NCBI RefSeq assembly: GCF_013394305.1
Contig: NZ_AP019810.1
Coordinates: 2,043,501-2,107,500, forward strand
Reading direction: 5' to 3'
Length of the DNA: 64,000 nucleotides
Source: Enterococcus mundtii
GTDB lineage: Bacteria; Bacillota; Bacilli; Lactobacillales; Enterococcaceae
Position 1 is the stretch's first letter. Each line of letters opens with the position of its first letter. The notes beneath the pieces are model-generated. The model searched no databases and had not been told where the DNA came from. It saw only the letters and a list, made by a program, of their open reading frames with translations. Shown piece by piece: positions 38,895 through 48,367 of the stretch. The translations under genes were made by a program, and so were the position numbers.

Positions 38895-41030
38895 CTATCT
38901 CAAGAATTGTTTCATCCGAAAGACACGATCAAGGTTCAAGCGACTAGCAAGTGGCTGATCGGTTTCTCTGACCGTTACAGAAAGTTTCTGTGGGATCTCT
39001 CTCACTGAAAAATGATGCCATAGGTCCCAGAAAGAAGCAAATCTTAATTCTGATAGATATAGAAGTGAAGGGTTTCTTTGATTGAATAACGAAATGGTCA
39101 TTCTAGATGAAGTAGACGAAGAATTTCGCCAACGAGTAGGAACGACAAAGGAATCCATTCGCTCATTTGTTTCAGAATCCTGTTTTTCTTGTTCTTTTGG
39201 TTCGTCGTATTGCGTCAAGTCATAGGCTTCAATGATGGCATTCAATTTCCTAGAATATTGTCGATCTGTCGCATAGCGCCCTTCTAAATACTTCGTTGCT
39301 TCTCGGTAATCTTTAGTCTCAGATTTCCACGTTGGTTTATAAAAATCAGCATTATGAGATAAGCCGTTTTTGATCAAATCTGCGTAGTCTTTTAAGCTTT
39401 CTTTGTAAGAGGGGTATTTACGAAATGCTGCACGGATTTGATAGTTTTGCCCAGCTGCCGTTTGTTCCAATGTGTTGAAGGAAATACTACTCCCTTTATA
39501 AGCGCCCTTGATCCCAAAAAGATTATAGTTCGGTGAACGAGAAAGCAAGCTGTTGCCAGAACCACTTTCTAGAATAGCTTGTGCCATCATAACAGAAGCA
39601 TAAATATTTTCTTCTTGCCCAATTTCTCGAGCATCTTCAGCGATTTTTTCAACAAACTGATCTGTTGTTTGATTTTGTGCGAAATGGAATGAATCGTTGA
39701 TCCCATCTAAAATCGGTGAACTAGCTAACGAATTTGTCGCTCGTGGTAAACCAGCTATATTGACACGTAAGGCAAAGTCGGGTCTGTAATCCTTGATGGA
39801 AGTGATCCGCACATGGTCACCCGGTTGAGGGGCATGGATGTAATTCCCATTACCAATATAAATACCTACATGATGGGTAGTACCCGAAGCAGGTCCCCAA
39901 AAAACTAGATCGCCTGGTTGAGCATTCTCGACAGGGATTTGTGTACCCGCATATTGTTGTTCCCCTGTCCAACCTCCAATCGAATGGCCAGTTACTTTTT
40001 TATAAATGTAATAAGTCAAACCAGAACAATCGAAAGTCGTAGGACCTTTGGCACCCCAAACATATGGTTTTCCTAGCTGGCGATATGCTTCTTTTACAAG
40101 TGCTTGTTGGGTGCTTGTTGTGTTGGCCGGTAAAATTGCTTCGATTGGTGTTTTTACAACAAAATCAGATGATTCTGAAGCTGGGTTTTCAATTCGATCG
40201 GGCGTCTGAGGCCGATTAGTGTTTGTTGTCTGGTTTGAAGATGAGCCATTATTGTTTGTTGATCCTGTAGAACCACTTGTATTCCCATTATTATTTGAAG
40301 AACTTGGTGGTCGTGAAGGATTTGTCGTATTTCCTGTAGTTGAATTTCCGTTGTTGTTGCCATTATTTCCCGAATTGCCAGTATTGCCATTATTACCACT
40401 ATCCGGAATATCTGGAGTAACTGGCGTTGGCTCAGAAGAATCCGCCGTTTCTTCTTCTGGAGAGATTGGTTCAGAAGGGGAAGTTGACGACTCAAATTTT
40501 GCGGAGATCGTTAAATCAGTCACGCCGACTGTAAAAATTTGTTTGGTATAGTCGATTTCTTGCGCACCTTCGATTTTGACAGAAACTAATTGTTCATTCG
40601 TTTCAGGTGTGATCATATATGTAACTTTGGTTCCTTCTTTTAAGTCTTTGACTTTGCCAGACTTAGAAATCTCTAGAAAATCTTCTTCTGTGTACTCTCT
40701 TGTTTTGATCTCAGATTTTTCTTTCTCTTCATCAACGATCTTCAATTTGATTTTTTCACGTAAATTCCGAGCAATCGATAGCGTCCGAGTGGCTGTTTCG
40801 GTCGATTCTTCCGTTGATTCCTCTGGATTATCGGAAGAATCTGTTGAAGAACTTGATAGCGTGGAATCATTAGTACTTGAATCGGTCGTAGCTGAAGGTG
40901 ACTCCGCAACGATCGTGCTTTCGGATGTCTGTGTTCGCCTGATTGTAGCAAATGCAGGCTGTGTAGATAACAAAGTTGGAGCAATCAGCCAAGATGCTGC
41001 AAGTAGGCGTATTGCTGTTTTTTTCTTCAT
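38895..41030 (-). CDS. Two-domain peptidoglycan hydrolase (NlpC/P60 and GH73)
   Basis: 711 residues if started at ATG 41030, nine bases after AAGGAG; the longer GTG form contains the ribosome site. Order: signal peptide (about 1-29, ending QPAFA), Ser/Thr-rich segment, a charged domain (about 80-190), a low-complexity Asn/Gly/Ser linker (about 205-290), NlpC/P60 domain (about 310-425; C335 in TFDCSG, His in HHVGIYIG and YIHAP), and a glucosaminidase-like domain (about 440-620; E488 in AILESGSG, NYNLFGIKG). The C-terminal 90 residues are basic and hydrophobic and do not resemble either domain or a known wall-binding motif. It should cut stem peptides and glycan strands at the wall. No LPXTG or LysM seen. 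Confidence 0.85.
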   Translation of the reverse strand: MKKKTAIRLLAASWLIAPTLLSTQPAFATIRRTQTSESTIVAESPSATTDSSTNDSTLSSSSTDSSDNPEESTEESTETATRTLSIARNLREKIKLKIVDEEKEKSEIKTREYTEEDFLEISKSGKVKDLKEGTKVTYMITPETNEQLVSVKIEGAQEIDYTKQIFTVGVTDLTISAKFESSTSPSEPISPEEETADSSEPTPVTPDIPDSGNNGNTGNSGNNGNNNGNSTTGNTTNPSRPPSSSNNNGNTSGSTGSTNNNGSSSNQTTNTNRPQTPDRIENPASESSDFVVKTPIEAILPANTTSTQQALVKEAYRQLGKPYVWGAKGPTTFDCSGLTYYIYKKVTGHSIGGWTGEQQYAGTQIPVENAQPGDLVFWGPASGTTHHVGIYIGNGNYIHAPQPGDHVRITSIKDYRPDFALRVNIAGLPRATNSLASSPILDGINDSFHFAQNQTTDQFVEKIAEDAREIGQEENIYASVMMAQAILESGSGNSLLSRSPNYNLFGIKGAYKGSSISFNTLEQTAAGQNYQIRAAFRKYPSYKESLKDYADLIKNGLSHNADFYKPTWKSETKDYREATKYLEGRYATDRQYSRKLNAIIEAYDLTQYDEPKEQEKQDSETNERMDSFVVPTRWRNSSSTSSRMTISLFNQRNPSLLYLSELRFASFWDLWHHFSVREIPQKLSVTVRETDQPLASRLNLDRVFRMKQFLR

Positions 41031-41057
41031 AACGAAATACTCCTTTTCTTTTTCCAC

Positions 41058-41430
41058 AGTTGCACTAATAAAGTTGCATCTGTTCTGTCAGTTGCTTGAT
41101 TTCGTGAATATATTCAATCATGATTCACGAATAAAAAACAAATAAACATTGGACAAAAGTATTAAGTAGCTATTCATTTCGTTTGAACATTCATTGTTTG
41201 ATGTACCCTATTTCATTTGTGGGGGCACAAATTTTGGGGGAAATGAGTACACTTACTATAAGTTTACCAAAGATTTATCAATTCTTCAAAACATTTCGTT
41301 AAATAACGAACGTAAAAAAAGCCTTGGTTGCTGGCTTTTTATGGAAGAAATAAAAATATAAAATAACGCATTATTTAAAAAACCAATGATAACAGGTTCA
41401 GTCATCATTGATTCGCAACAAATATTCGTG
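41058..41430. other. Intergenic region upstream of the hydrolase gene
   Basis: 373 AT-rich bases. A terminator at 41313-41340 (AAAAAGCC / GGCTTTTT, loop TTGGTTGCT) ends the LacI-type gene; the rest should contain the hydrolase promoter, with no clear consensus. No gene seen. Confidence 0.55.
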
Positions 41431-42459
41431 TTATTGAGGGGCGGAGAGATCGATCGATTGAGTTGAGGAACGTTGGATCAACTCTACGGGCAATAAAAGT
41501 TCTTCCCATGATTTATCAGGGTGTTGGATGCGTTCTAAGAGTAAACGAGCAGTCGCTTTACCTAACTCTAAAATGGGTTGAGCAATGGTCGTTAATTTAG
41601 GCTTCATGTATTCACACATATCAATATTATCATAGCCAATGATGCTATAATCTTCGGGAATGAGTTTATCATGCTCCGCTAATCCGCGATATACACCAAA
41701 AGCTAGTTCGTCATTCAATGCGAAAATCGCTGTAGTAGCAGAGGAAAGTAAATCAGGAACGATTTCATAGCCCCCTTTTTTTGAAAAGTGAGTAGGGAAC
41801 CAATGAATCTGTTTCTCAGAATGATCCACATGTTTACACGCTGCTAAGAAACCATCTATCCGATTTTGGACATTTTGAGGTGTCTGTTGTGGATAGACTA
41901 AAGCAACTTCCTGATGACCTAAGCCTAGTAGATGCTCACCGGCTAAGTACCCACCTTGATAATCATCTGTTAAGACCGCATCACTAGAACCTTCTGCTTT
42001 TTTCTGATCTAATACGATAAATGGTTTCCCTTGTTTCTTCAAAGAAACTTGAAGGGCTTTCGTTGAGACAGCCGAAGAGGCAATAATAAACCCGTCGACA
42101 CCACGTTGCGTCAACTCAAGTAAATAATCCGTTTCTTTTTGATGATCAAAATCTGCATTGCATAGAATCGTGACAAAATTTTGTTGGTAAAGATAGTCTT
42201 CGATCCCTTGCATCAACGTATTGAAAAAAGGATTGGTGATATCAGGGACAAGAACACCGATGGTTTTTGTTTTCTTTGTGATCATTTGACGTGCAATGTA
42301 ATCGGGTTGGTAACCTAATTCGTCTCTTGCTTTTACTACTTTTTTGACCGTATCTGGATGGAATTTTGCTTCATTGCCATTCAAGATCAGTGAGACAGTT
42401 GCGATGGATACGCCTGAATGTTTCGCAACGTCTTTGATCGTCACTTTTTTCTTTGCCAT
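41431..42459 (-). CDS. LacI-family regulator, RbsR-like
   Basis: 342 residues. LacI helix-turn-helix (VTIKDVAKHSGVSIATVSLI, residues 5-24), hinge, and a sugar-binding domain beginning KTIGVLVPDITNPFFNTLMQ. The closest group by feel is RbsR of lactic acid bacteria. No sugar operon is adjacent (peptidoglycan hydrolase on one side, ABC exporter on the other), so its targets are elsewhere. It is a single-gene unit. Confidence 0.8.
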   Translation of the reverse strand: MAKKKVTIKDVAKHSGVSIATVSLILNGNEAKFHPDTVKKVVKARDELGYQPDYIARQMITKKTKTIGVLVPDITNPFFNTLMQGIEDYLYQQNFVTILCNADFDHQKETDYLLELTQRGVDGFIIASSAVSTKALQVSLKKQGKPFIVLDQKKAEGSSDAVLTDDYQGGYLAGEHLLGLGHQEVALVYPQQTPQNVQNRIDGFLAACKHVDHSEKQIHWFPTHFSKKGGYEIVPDLLSSATTAIFALNDELAFGVYRGLAEHDKLIPEDYSIIGYDNIDMCEYMKPKLTTIAQPILELGKATARLLLERIQHPDKSWEELLLPVELIQRSSTQSIDLSAPQ

Positions 42460-42544
42460 TGCTATACTCCTATCTCTTTCTTAGTGTCATTTTCCCATGA
42501 ATACGTAAAGAAGTAAATGATGATTCTGTGATATTCGTCATCTT

Positions 42545-42945
42545 GCACACCCTAGAACCGAATAAAAGGTATTCCAGAAGTAAAACTTCAATAATAAAAT
42601 AAGCCAAAAAAATCAAAAAATGAAAAAGCCATTTTAGCTTTTCCACTCTTATTACTCAGTACTAATCGCTTCTCTCACGACCTCTTGTAAACGGTGTTCA
42701 AGGCGCAACACTTCGGACATAAGACAAAAAATAAAAAATGAAAGAACCATTTTCTATTTTTCTTTCTTATACCTCTGTGCTGAACGCGCCTTTCACGACC
42801 TCTTGTAAACGGTGTTCAAGGAACAGCACTTCGGACATAAGACAAAAAATAAAAAATGAAAGAACCATTTTCTATTTTTCTTTCTTATGCCACTGTGCTG
42901 AACGTGCCTTTCACGACCTCTTTTGAAAAGGTTTTTTTCACAACC
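42545..42945 (-). repeat. Palindromic repeat family, tandem array C (118-bp period)
   Basis: At least three units. The motif CACGACCTCTT occurs at 42676, 42794 and 42912, that is, exactly 118 bp apart. Units two and three are almost identical. Each unit has a head (AAACGGTGTTCAAGG, CAGCACTTCGGA), an AT-rich central stem between CATAAG and CTTAT(G), and a tail (GTGCTGAACG, TTTCACGACCTC) that pairs with the head. The left edge (CCCTAGAACCGAATAAAAGG) matches the end of copy A in reverse. Confidence 0.85.
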
Positions 42946-43018
42946 TTTCATTTCAGTGTTAAAATATAAGAGATTTACCAAATAGATAAATAAACGGGAG
43001 AATGAAGGTGGAAGTTTT

Positions 43019-43720
43019 ATGAAATATGTAGAAGTAAAAAATGAATTTAAGCGTTACCAGATGGGCGAAACAACGATTACAGCGAATGACGATATTTCAT
43101 TCTCCATTGAAAAAGGAGAATTAGTGATTATTCTTGGGCCTAGTGGAGCAGGGAAATCAACGGTATTGAATATTTTAGGTGGGATGGATACACCGGATGA
43201 GGGACAGATCATTATTGATGAAACAGATATTGCTCAATTCAATGACAAACAATTAACGGCTTATCGCCGGACAGATGTTGGCTTTGTTTTTCAATTTTAT
43301 AATCTTGTTCCTAACTTAACTGCAAAAGAAAATGTTGAATTGGCAACAGAAGTTTCGCCAAATGCGTTAGATCCTGTAGAAGTTTTGACACAAGTTGGGC
43401 TTGCGCACCGGTTGAATAATTTCCCATCACAATTATCAGGGGGCGAACAACAACGTGTGTCGATTGCACGAGCGCTTGCGAAAAACCCAAAATTATTACT
43501 TTGTGATGAACCAACTGGCGCATTGGATTTTGAAACAGGAAAACAAGTATTGAAATTGTTGCAAAATGCTAGTCGTGAACATGGCAATACCGTTTTGATC
43601 ATTACACATAACTCGGCTTTAGCACCAATCGCTGACCGAGTAATCCATATCAACGATGCAAAAGTCCGTGCAGTCGAATTGAATGAACAGCCTTCATCTA
43701 TCGATGAACTTGTTTGGTAA
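43019..43720 (+). CDS. ABC transporter ATPase (LolD/MacB type)
   Basis: 233 residues. Walker A GPSGAGKST (about 38-46), Q loop FVFQFYNLVPNLTA, signature LSGGEQQRVSIARAL, Walker B LLLCDEPTGALDFET. It pairs with the permease starting 11 bp after it. Such two-gene exporters act on lipids, peptides or other hydrophobic compounds. It follows repeat array C. Confidence 0.88.
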   Translation: MKYVEVKNEFKRYQMGETTITANDDISFSIEKGELVIILGPSGAGKSTVLNILGGMDTPDEGQIIIDETDIAQFNDKQLTAYRRTDVGFVFQFYNLVPNLTAKENVELATEVSPNALDPVEVLTQVGLAHRLNNFPSQLSGGEQQRVSIARALAKNPKLLLCDEPTGALDFETGKQVLKLLQNASREHGNTVLIITHNSALAPIADRVIHINDAKVRAVELNEQPSSIDELVW

Positions 43721-43731
43721 GGAGGTTTGCC

Positions 43732-46443
43732 ATGAAAAATAGAACTTACCTCAAAGCAGGATTTCGTGAAATACGCCAATCAAAAGGCCGCTTTATCGCG
43801 ATTATATTGATCATTTTACTCGGCACGCTCTTATATGTAGGCGTCAAGACAGCTGGTCCTGTGATGCAAAAAACGATGGATGAATATGTCAGGGCAGGTA
43901 AACTCTCTGATCTACAGATCGTTTCGACAGCAGGATTGACGAAAGAAGATGTTGCAGAAGCAGAAAAACTCTCAGATGTAACCGTTGAAACGGGCAAACA
44001 ACTATATTACGCGAATGCCAATAAAAATGAAGTTGTCCAAGTATTCTCTTACGCTCCAGATATGAAACAAAATCAGTTGACGGTGATCGATGGTCGCTTG
44101 CCACAATCGGATGATGAACTTGTACTAGATGAGAAGGCAAAAAATCAAGGATACAGCATCGGTGACACCTACACGATTGAATCAGATGACTTGAAAGAGA
44201 CGGCGTACAAGATTACAGGTTTTGTCCGCTCGCCGTTATTCATCAATAATTTAGAACGAGGTTTTGCAAATGTAGGGAACGGGAGTATTGATTACTTTGC
44301 CTATGTCCCACAAGATAATTTTAAAACAGATATCCAATCCGTATTATATCTCGACTTTGCAAATGTCGACGATTTAAATACGTACAGTGAAGAATACCAA
44401 GAAGAGATGGAAAAAAACATCGAAAAGCTGGAAGGGTTGTTTGAAGAGCGACCGCAGCAACGTTTAGAACAGCTGAAGCAAGAGGGCAAGGATGCTTTAG
44501 CCCCTGCAAAACAAGAAATCGCAGCCGGAAAATCACAAGTGGCTGATGCGAAAAGTCAATTAGAAGCAGCGAGAACGCAGATTGATCAACAACGTCAAGT
44601 CTTGGAGCAGTTACCTGAACCGCAGCGAACACCGGCATTGAGTGCTTTAGCGGAACAAGAAAGTCAATTATCAGAACAAGAAGCACAATTGACAACAAAA
44701 GAAGCGGAGCTAACAGAGGCCGAAGCGTCTATTGCGGAGAATGAAGAAAAAATCAATGAATTAGCCAAGCCAACTTATCTTTTCCAAGAACGATCGGAAA
44801 ATGTCGGCTTTCAGGAATTTGGCGATCTAGCTGAACGCATCGCAGCCATCGCAAATGTCTTTCCAGTCTTTTTCTTCTTTATTGCAGCATTGATCACTTT
44901 TACCACGATGACACGGATGGTAGAAGAAAATAGACGAGAAATCGGTACATTGAAAGCCTTAGGATACAGTAAATTGGAGATTGCCAAAAAATATGCCATT
45001 TATGCTTGTCTCGCTTCAGGTATCGGAATCATTTTAGGAACGATATTAGGAACCAATCTTTTGCCACGGATCATTTTTGAGCTTTCAAACGAACGTTATG
45101 ATATTGGCAGTGCGGTGATTTTCTATGATTGGCCACCAATCATCCAAGCAGCTATTGCGTTCTTCATTGCTGCTTTTGGTGCAGCGATGTTAGTTCTATT
45201 CAAAGATCTACGCGAACGACCAGCTGCTTTGTTACAGCCTAAAGCACCGAAACCAGGGAAAAGAATTCTTTTAGAATACATTACTCCTCTTTGGTCACGT
45301 TTAAGCTTCAACCAAAAAATCAGTTATCGTAATCTTTTCCGTTATAAATCACGGATGTTCATGGCAATCATCGGAATTGCCGGTTGTGCAGGATTGATGG
45401 TCGCAGGAGTTGGGCTAAAGGATTCGCTTAGCTCGGTTTCTGCCAAACAGTTTGGACCAATCATTGATTATCAAGCGATCGTAACGACCAATCAAACTGA
45501 TGAAACGAGTCAAAAAGAAATTAATGATGCAATGGATGATCAAGCGAAGATCACTGATCGTTTAGCGGTTGATTCGCAAACGATTGAACTACGTAAAAAA
45601 GGCCAAGCATCACAAAGTTTGACATTGATGGTACCAGAAAATGAACAAGCATTAGAAACGTTCATCCATCTGAAAACAACGGACGATCAATCGGTAGAAC
45701 TACCAGATCATGGGCTTGCGATTACACGTAAAGCGGCCGAATTATTCGATTTATCTGTCGGTGATACGGTGGAAATGTATGATGACGATCAACAAAAATT
45801 ACATGGAACGGTGGCAGTCATTTTGCAAAATTATTTGGGTAATTTTGTCTATATGAGTCCAACGTACTATGAAGAGATTTCTGGACAGCCAATGACAACC
45901 AATGCGTATCTACTCAAAACAGAAAAGATGTCGAAAGAAGAAGAGGATACACTCTCAGAAGAATTATTGAAAACGGGGGCGGTTACTAATACCTCTTTTA
46001 TTTCGACACAGATCAAGAACCAAGAAGAATCTCTTTCAAATTTAGATGCAGTGGTCATCATTTTCGTCGTTCTATCTGGTTTATTGGCGTTTATCGTTTT
46101 ATACAATTTAACGAATATCAATATCTCTGAACGAGTACGTGAACTTTCTACGATCAAAGTATTAGGCTTTTTTGATAAAGAAGTCACGATGTACATCGTT
46201 CGAGAAAATATCATCTTTACTTTATTAGGGATTTTTGGAGGATTTGGGATCGGTTATGTGCTGACCGACTTTATCTTACGCCAAGCTTCAATGGAATCAG
46301 TGATTTTCCCGTTAGTTATTACCTGGGTTGCTTATACACTATCCGCTGCTTTGACGATTCTATTCACGGTGATCGTGATGATCGTCACTCATTTCAAATT
46401 GAAGCATATTGATATGATCGATGCATTGAAATCAAATGAATAA
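43732..46443 (+). CDS. ABC transporter permease with large coiled-coil outer domain
   Basis: 903 residues from ATG 43732 (AAGGAGG seven bases upstream). N-terminal helix (about 15-35), large extracytoplasmic part with a Gln/Glu/Ala-rich coiled coil (about 235-350, e.g. LSEQEAQLTTKEAELTEAEA), three helices (about 375-490), a short linker, a second helix and extracytoplasmic domain, and three final helices (about 775-895). FtsX domains appear twice. This is the duplicated permease class common in Firmicutes. Likely exports a hydrophobic or peptide substrate. Confidence 0.85.
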   Translation: MKNRTYLKAGFREIRQSKGRFIAIILIILLGTLLYVGVKTAGPVMQKTMDEYVRAGKLSDLQIVSTAGLTKEDVAEAEKLSDVTVETGKQLYYANANKNEVVQVFSYAPDMKQNQLTVIDGRLPQSDDELVLDEKAKNQGYSIGDTYTIESDDLKETAYKITGFVRSPLFINNLERGFANVGNGSIDYFAYVPQDNFKTDIQSVLYLDFANVDDLNTYSEEYQEEMEKNIEKLEGLFEERPQQRLEQLKQEGKDALAPAKQEIAAGKSQVADAKSQLEAARTQIDQQRQVLEQLPEPQRTPALSALAEQESQLSEQEAQLTTKEAELTEAEASIAENEEKINELAKPTYLFQERSENVGFQEFGDLAERIAAIANVFPVFFFFIAALITFTTMTRMVEENRREIGTLKALGYSKLEIAKKYAIYACLASGIGIILGTILGTNLLPRIIFELSNERYDIGSAVIFYDWPPIIQAAIAFFIAAFGAAMLVLFKDLRERPAALLQPKAPKPGKRILLEYITPLWSRLSFNQKISYRNLFRYKSRMFMAIIGIAGCAGLMVAGVGLKDSLSSVSAKQFGPIIDYQAIVTTNQTDETSQKEINDAMDDQAKITDRLAVDSQTIELRKKGQASQSLTLMVPENEQALETFIHLKTTDDQSVELPDHGLAITRKAAELFDLSVGDTVEMYDDDQQKLHGTVAVILQNYLGNFVYMSPTYYEEISGQPMTTNAYLLKTEKMSKEEEDTLSEELLKTGAVTNTSFISTQIKNQEESLSNLDAVVIIFVVLSGLLAFIVLYNLTNINISERVRELSTIKVLGFFDKEVTMYIVRENIIFTLLGIFGGFGIGYVLTDFILRQASMESVIFPLVITWVAYTLSAALTILFTVIVMIVTHFKLKHIDMIDALKSNE

Positions 46444-46460
46444 CGAGTGGGGGGACTAAG

Positions 46461-46760
46461 ATGAGTATTACTGTGAATATCCTATATAGCGGTAAAGAAG
46501 GCAATGCAAAAGCATTTGCCCAAGAAATGACAGAGCGAGGAATCGTCGAACGCATTCGTGCGCAAGAAGGAAATGAACGTTATGAGTATTTTATTCCTTT
46601 AGAAGATGCTGAATCGATCTTATTGGTGGATCGCTGGACAAATCAAGAAGCAATCGATCGTCACCACAAATCAGAGATGATGGTGGAGATTGCTGAATTA
46701 CGAAAAAAATATCAGTTGAAGATGAAGGTCCAACGTTTCATCGATGAACCAACAGAATAG
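46461..46760 (+). CDS. ABM-domain protein (putative quinol monooxygenase)
   Basis: 99 residues with a dimeric ferredoxin-like antibiotic-biosynthesis-monooxygenase fold: VNILYSGKEGNAKAFAQEM, NERYEYFIPLEDAESILLVD and RWTNQEAIDRHHKSEMM. Members act as quinol or haem-linked monooxygenases or have no known activity. It is 17 bp after the ABC permease with a good ribosome site (GTGGGGGG) and may deal with a compound exported by it. Confidence 0.8.
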   Translation: MSITVNILYSGKEGNAKAFAQEMTERGIVERIRAQEGNERYEYFIPLEDAESILLVDRWTNQEAIDRHHKSEMMVEIAELRKKYQLKMKVQRFIDEPTE

Positions 46761-46779
46761 ATCAAACGATAGTTCTGAT

Positions 46780-46829
46780 CCGTTTATTGCTTATTCTTGA
46801 AAAAGAAGATCGCAATAAACGGTTTTTTT
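46780..46829 (+). terminator. Terminator
   Basis: CCGTTTATTGC / GCAATAAACGG then seven T. Confidence 0.88.
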
Positions 46830-46875
46830 GTTGAAAAATAGAGGAGAATAGATAAAGAGAGCCTCGGGGCAAAGC

Positions 46876-46913
46876 AAAAAAAGGATAAACGGTAAATTTC
46901 CCCGTTTATCCCT
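46876..46913 (-). terminator. Terminator of the minus-strand AI-2E gene
   Basis: GGGATAAACGG / CCGTTTATCC stem, followed on the minus strand by TTTTTTT. Confidence 0.8.
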
Positions 46914-46917
46914 AGGA

Positions 46918-48012
46918 TTATTCAGTTGGATGAGTTGAATTAGCTGTATCAGTAGTGTTCTTAAAGCGAATAAAGCTACGGATCATCTCCCGAATGATCG
47001 TATACGTCGGCAATACGAGGATCATTCCTAATAAGCCAAACAAGTTCCCAGCGACAAGTAAAAGAAAAACAGTCGCAATTGGATGGATATGAATCATCTT
47101 ATTCATCACTAGCGGAGACACCAAGTAAGATTCACCAAATTGAATCAAGGTGATGAAAGCTACTAAGAGTAAGGCTGTTTTAACGTCTTGACTTAATGCG
47201 TACAGTAAAGCCGGTGCAGCACCAATAAACGGACCAAAATAAGGAATGATATCCATCAATCCACAAATCAAGGCAAGTAATAACGCATTTGGCAAGCCTA
47301 ATACTTTAAAAACAAGATAACTCCCCACACCTACATACGTGCAGACTAAAAGCTTGCCACTAATATAGGTCGAAGCTGCTAAATGGAAATCATGGCACCA
47401 ATCTCTGACTAACTGATGGAATTTCTTAGGCGTGTAGCGTGTCAATATAGCTGGAATCCTGTCGCCATCTTTGAACATATAAATCAGTAAGAGTGGAATC
47501 GTAAAGAGAATGATCGCAGAGCGCGAAACGATTTCGAATACATTGACTAAACTTGAAGTGGCACCTGAAACAAATTGTAAAACAAAACGTGTCAATTGGT
47601 TCAATTCCAGTGTATCAATAAATGGGAGCAAGCGTTCTTCTAATAAGGAACCATCTAGATTCTCTGCCAAAACATAAAGAATTTGAGGAACCTGACCGAT
47701 AAATTTACTGATTTCCAAAATAATGATCGGTAAAATCACTTGTACGGTCAAATACACAGTTAACAAAATCAGTAGCATCATCAGTGTGACCGCAAGCGTT
47801 CTTGATTTTATATATTTGAGGAGTTGATTGTATATTGGAAGAAAAATATAAAATACGAAAACTGAAATCAAGATTGGCAAGAAGATACTTGCCATGATCG
47901 CTTCGAGTGGCCTGAAAATAAAAGTGATCTTAGAAAAAATAAAAATAGTGATTCCTGTCAAGCTAAGTAAAACAAGTGTTGCAAATAATTTGGAACGTTT
48001 TAAAAAAGTCAT
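46918..48012 (-). CDS. AI-2E (PerM/UPF0118) family permease
   Basis: 364 residues. Two N-terminal membrane helices (about 12-62), another pair (about 65-95), a soluble-looking middle, and four or five C-terminal helices with the family motif DIIPYFGPFIGAAPALLYAL. Named after a suggested autoinducer-2 export, but many members serve as Na+/H+ antiporters or have unknown substrates. A paralogue lies at 50.2-51.3 kb, on the other side of the trehalose hydrolase gene. Confidence 0.85.
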   Translation of the reverse strand: MTFLKRSKLFATLVLLSLTGITIFIFSKITFIFRPLEAIMASIFLPILISVFVFYIFLPIYNQLLKYIKSRTLAVTLMMLLILLTVYLTVQVILPIIILEISKFIGQVPQILYVLAENLDGSLLEERLLPFIDTLELNQLTRFVLQFVSGATSSLVNVFEIVSRSAIILFTIPLLLIYMFKDGDRIPAILTRYTPKKFHQLVRDWCHDFHLAASTYISGKLLVCTYVGVGSYLVFKVLGLPNALLLALICGLMDIIPYFGPFIGAAPALLYALSQDVKTALLLVAFITLIQFGESYLVSPLVMNKMIHIHPIATVFLLLVAGNLFGLLGMILVLPTYTIIREMIRSFIRFKNTTDTANSTHPTE

Positions 48013-48286
48013 AGTAGAGATCCTCCGCTTTTTGGCTTTTTATCGTTTAGGGTATGTATGAAAAAAGCATGTTACTTGAAGACTGTTCAATCGATTTTAG
48101 ATGCTACAAGCTGATTTATATCACGACCCTATACTTAAATATAACATAACTAAAAGAATTTATTTTCTTGAAAAAGGAATTTGTAAAAAAATAAATAGTT
48201 AAATGAATTGAGCGCGGCGTGAATGATCGATTTAACGTAAAATATTTGCTGGGAAAATGATGGCACACATTTCCTAGCGTCATTGA

Positions 48287-48315
48287 TTTACAAACGCTTA
48301 CGTTTCATATATAAT
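48287..48315 (+). promoter_or_regulatory. Promoter with CcpA-type site, trehalose hydrolase gene
   Basis: TTTACA (48287-48292), 17 bp, TATAAT (48310-48315). The palindrome AAACGCTTACGTTT at 48292-48305 fills the spacer and has the core CGCTT of cre sites, so catabolite repression is likely. Confidence 0.8.
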
Positions 48316-48324
48316 TGGATTATC

Positions 48325-48342
48325 AACTTGTATATATAAGTT
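48325..48342 (+). promoter_or_regulatory. Candidate TreR operator
   Basis: AACTTGTATATATAAGTT, a dyad close to the TreR box TTGTATATACAA, at about +3 to +20 of the predicted transcript. Confidence 0.7.
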
Positions 48343-48367
48343 AAAAAACAGCTGGAGGTACAGGATT

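Noticed and set aside
40219-41145. Two plus-strand open frames (110 and 189 codons) opposite the peptidoglycan hydrolase gene.
   Set aside because: They arise from the low-complexity Asn/Ser/Glu codons of the sense strand; no ribosome site or domain.
42608-42930. Regular 118-bp repetition could suggest a CRISPR array.
   Set aside because: Units are contiguous without unique spacers, far longer than CRISPR repeats, and no cas genes are present.
43297-43779. 160-codon minus-strand frame over the ABC ATPase gene.
   Set aside because: Antisense shadow of conserved Walker and signature motifs.
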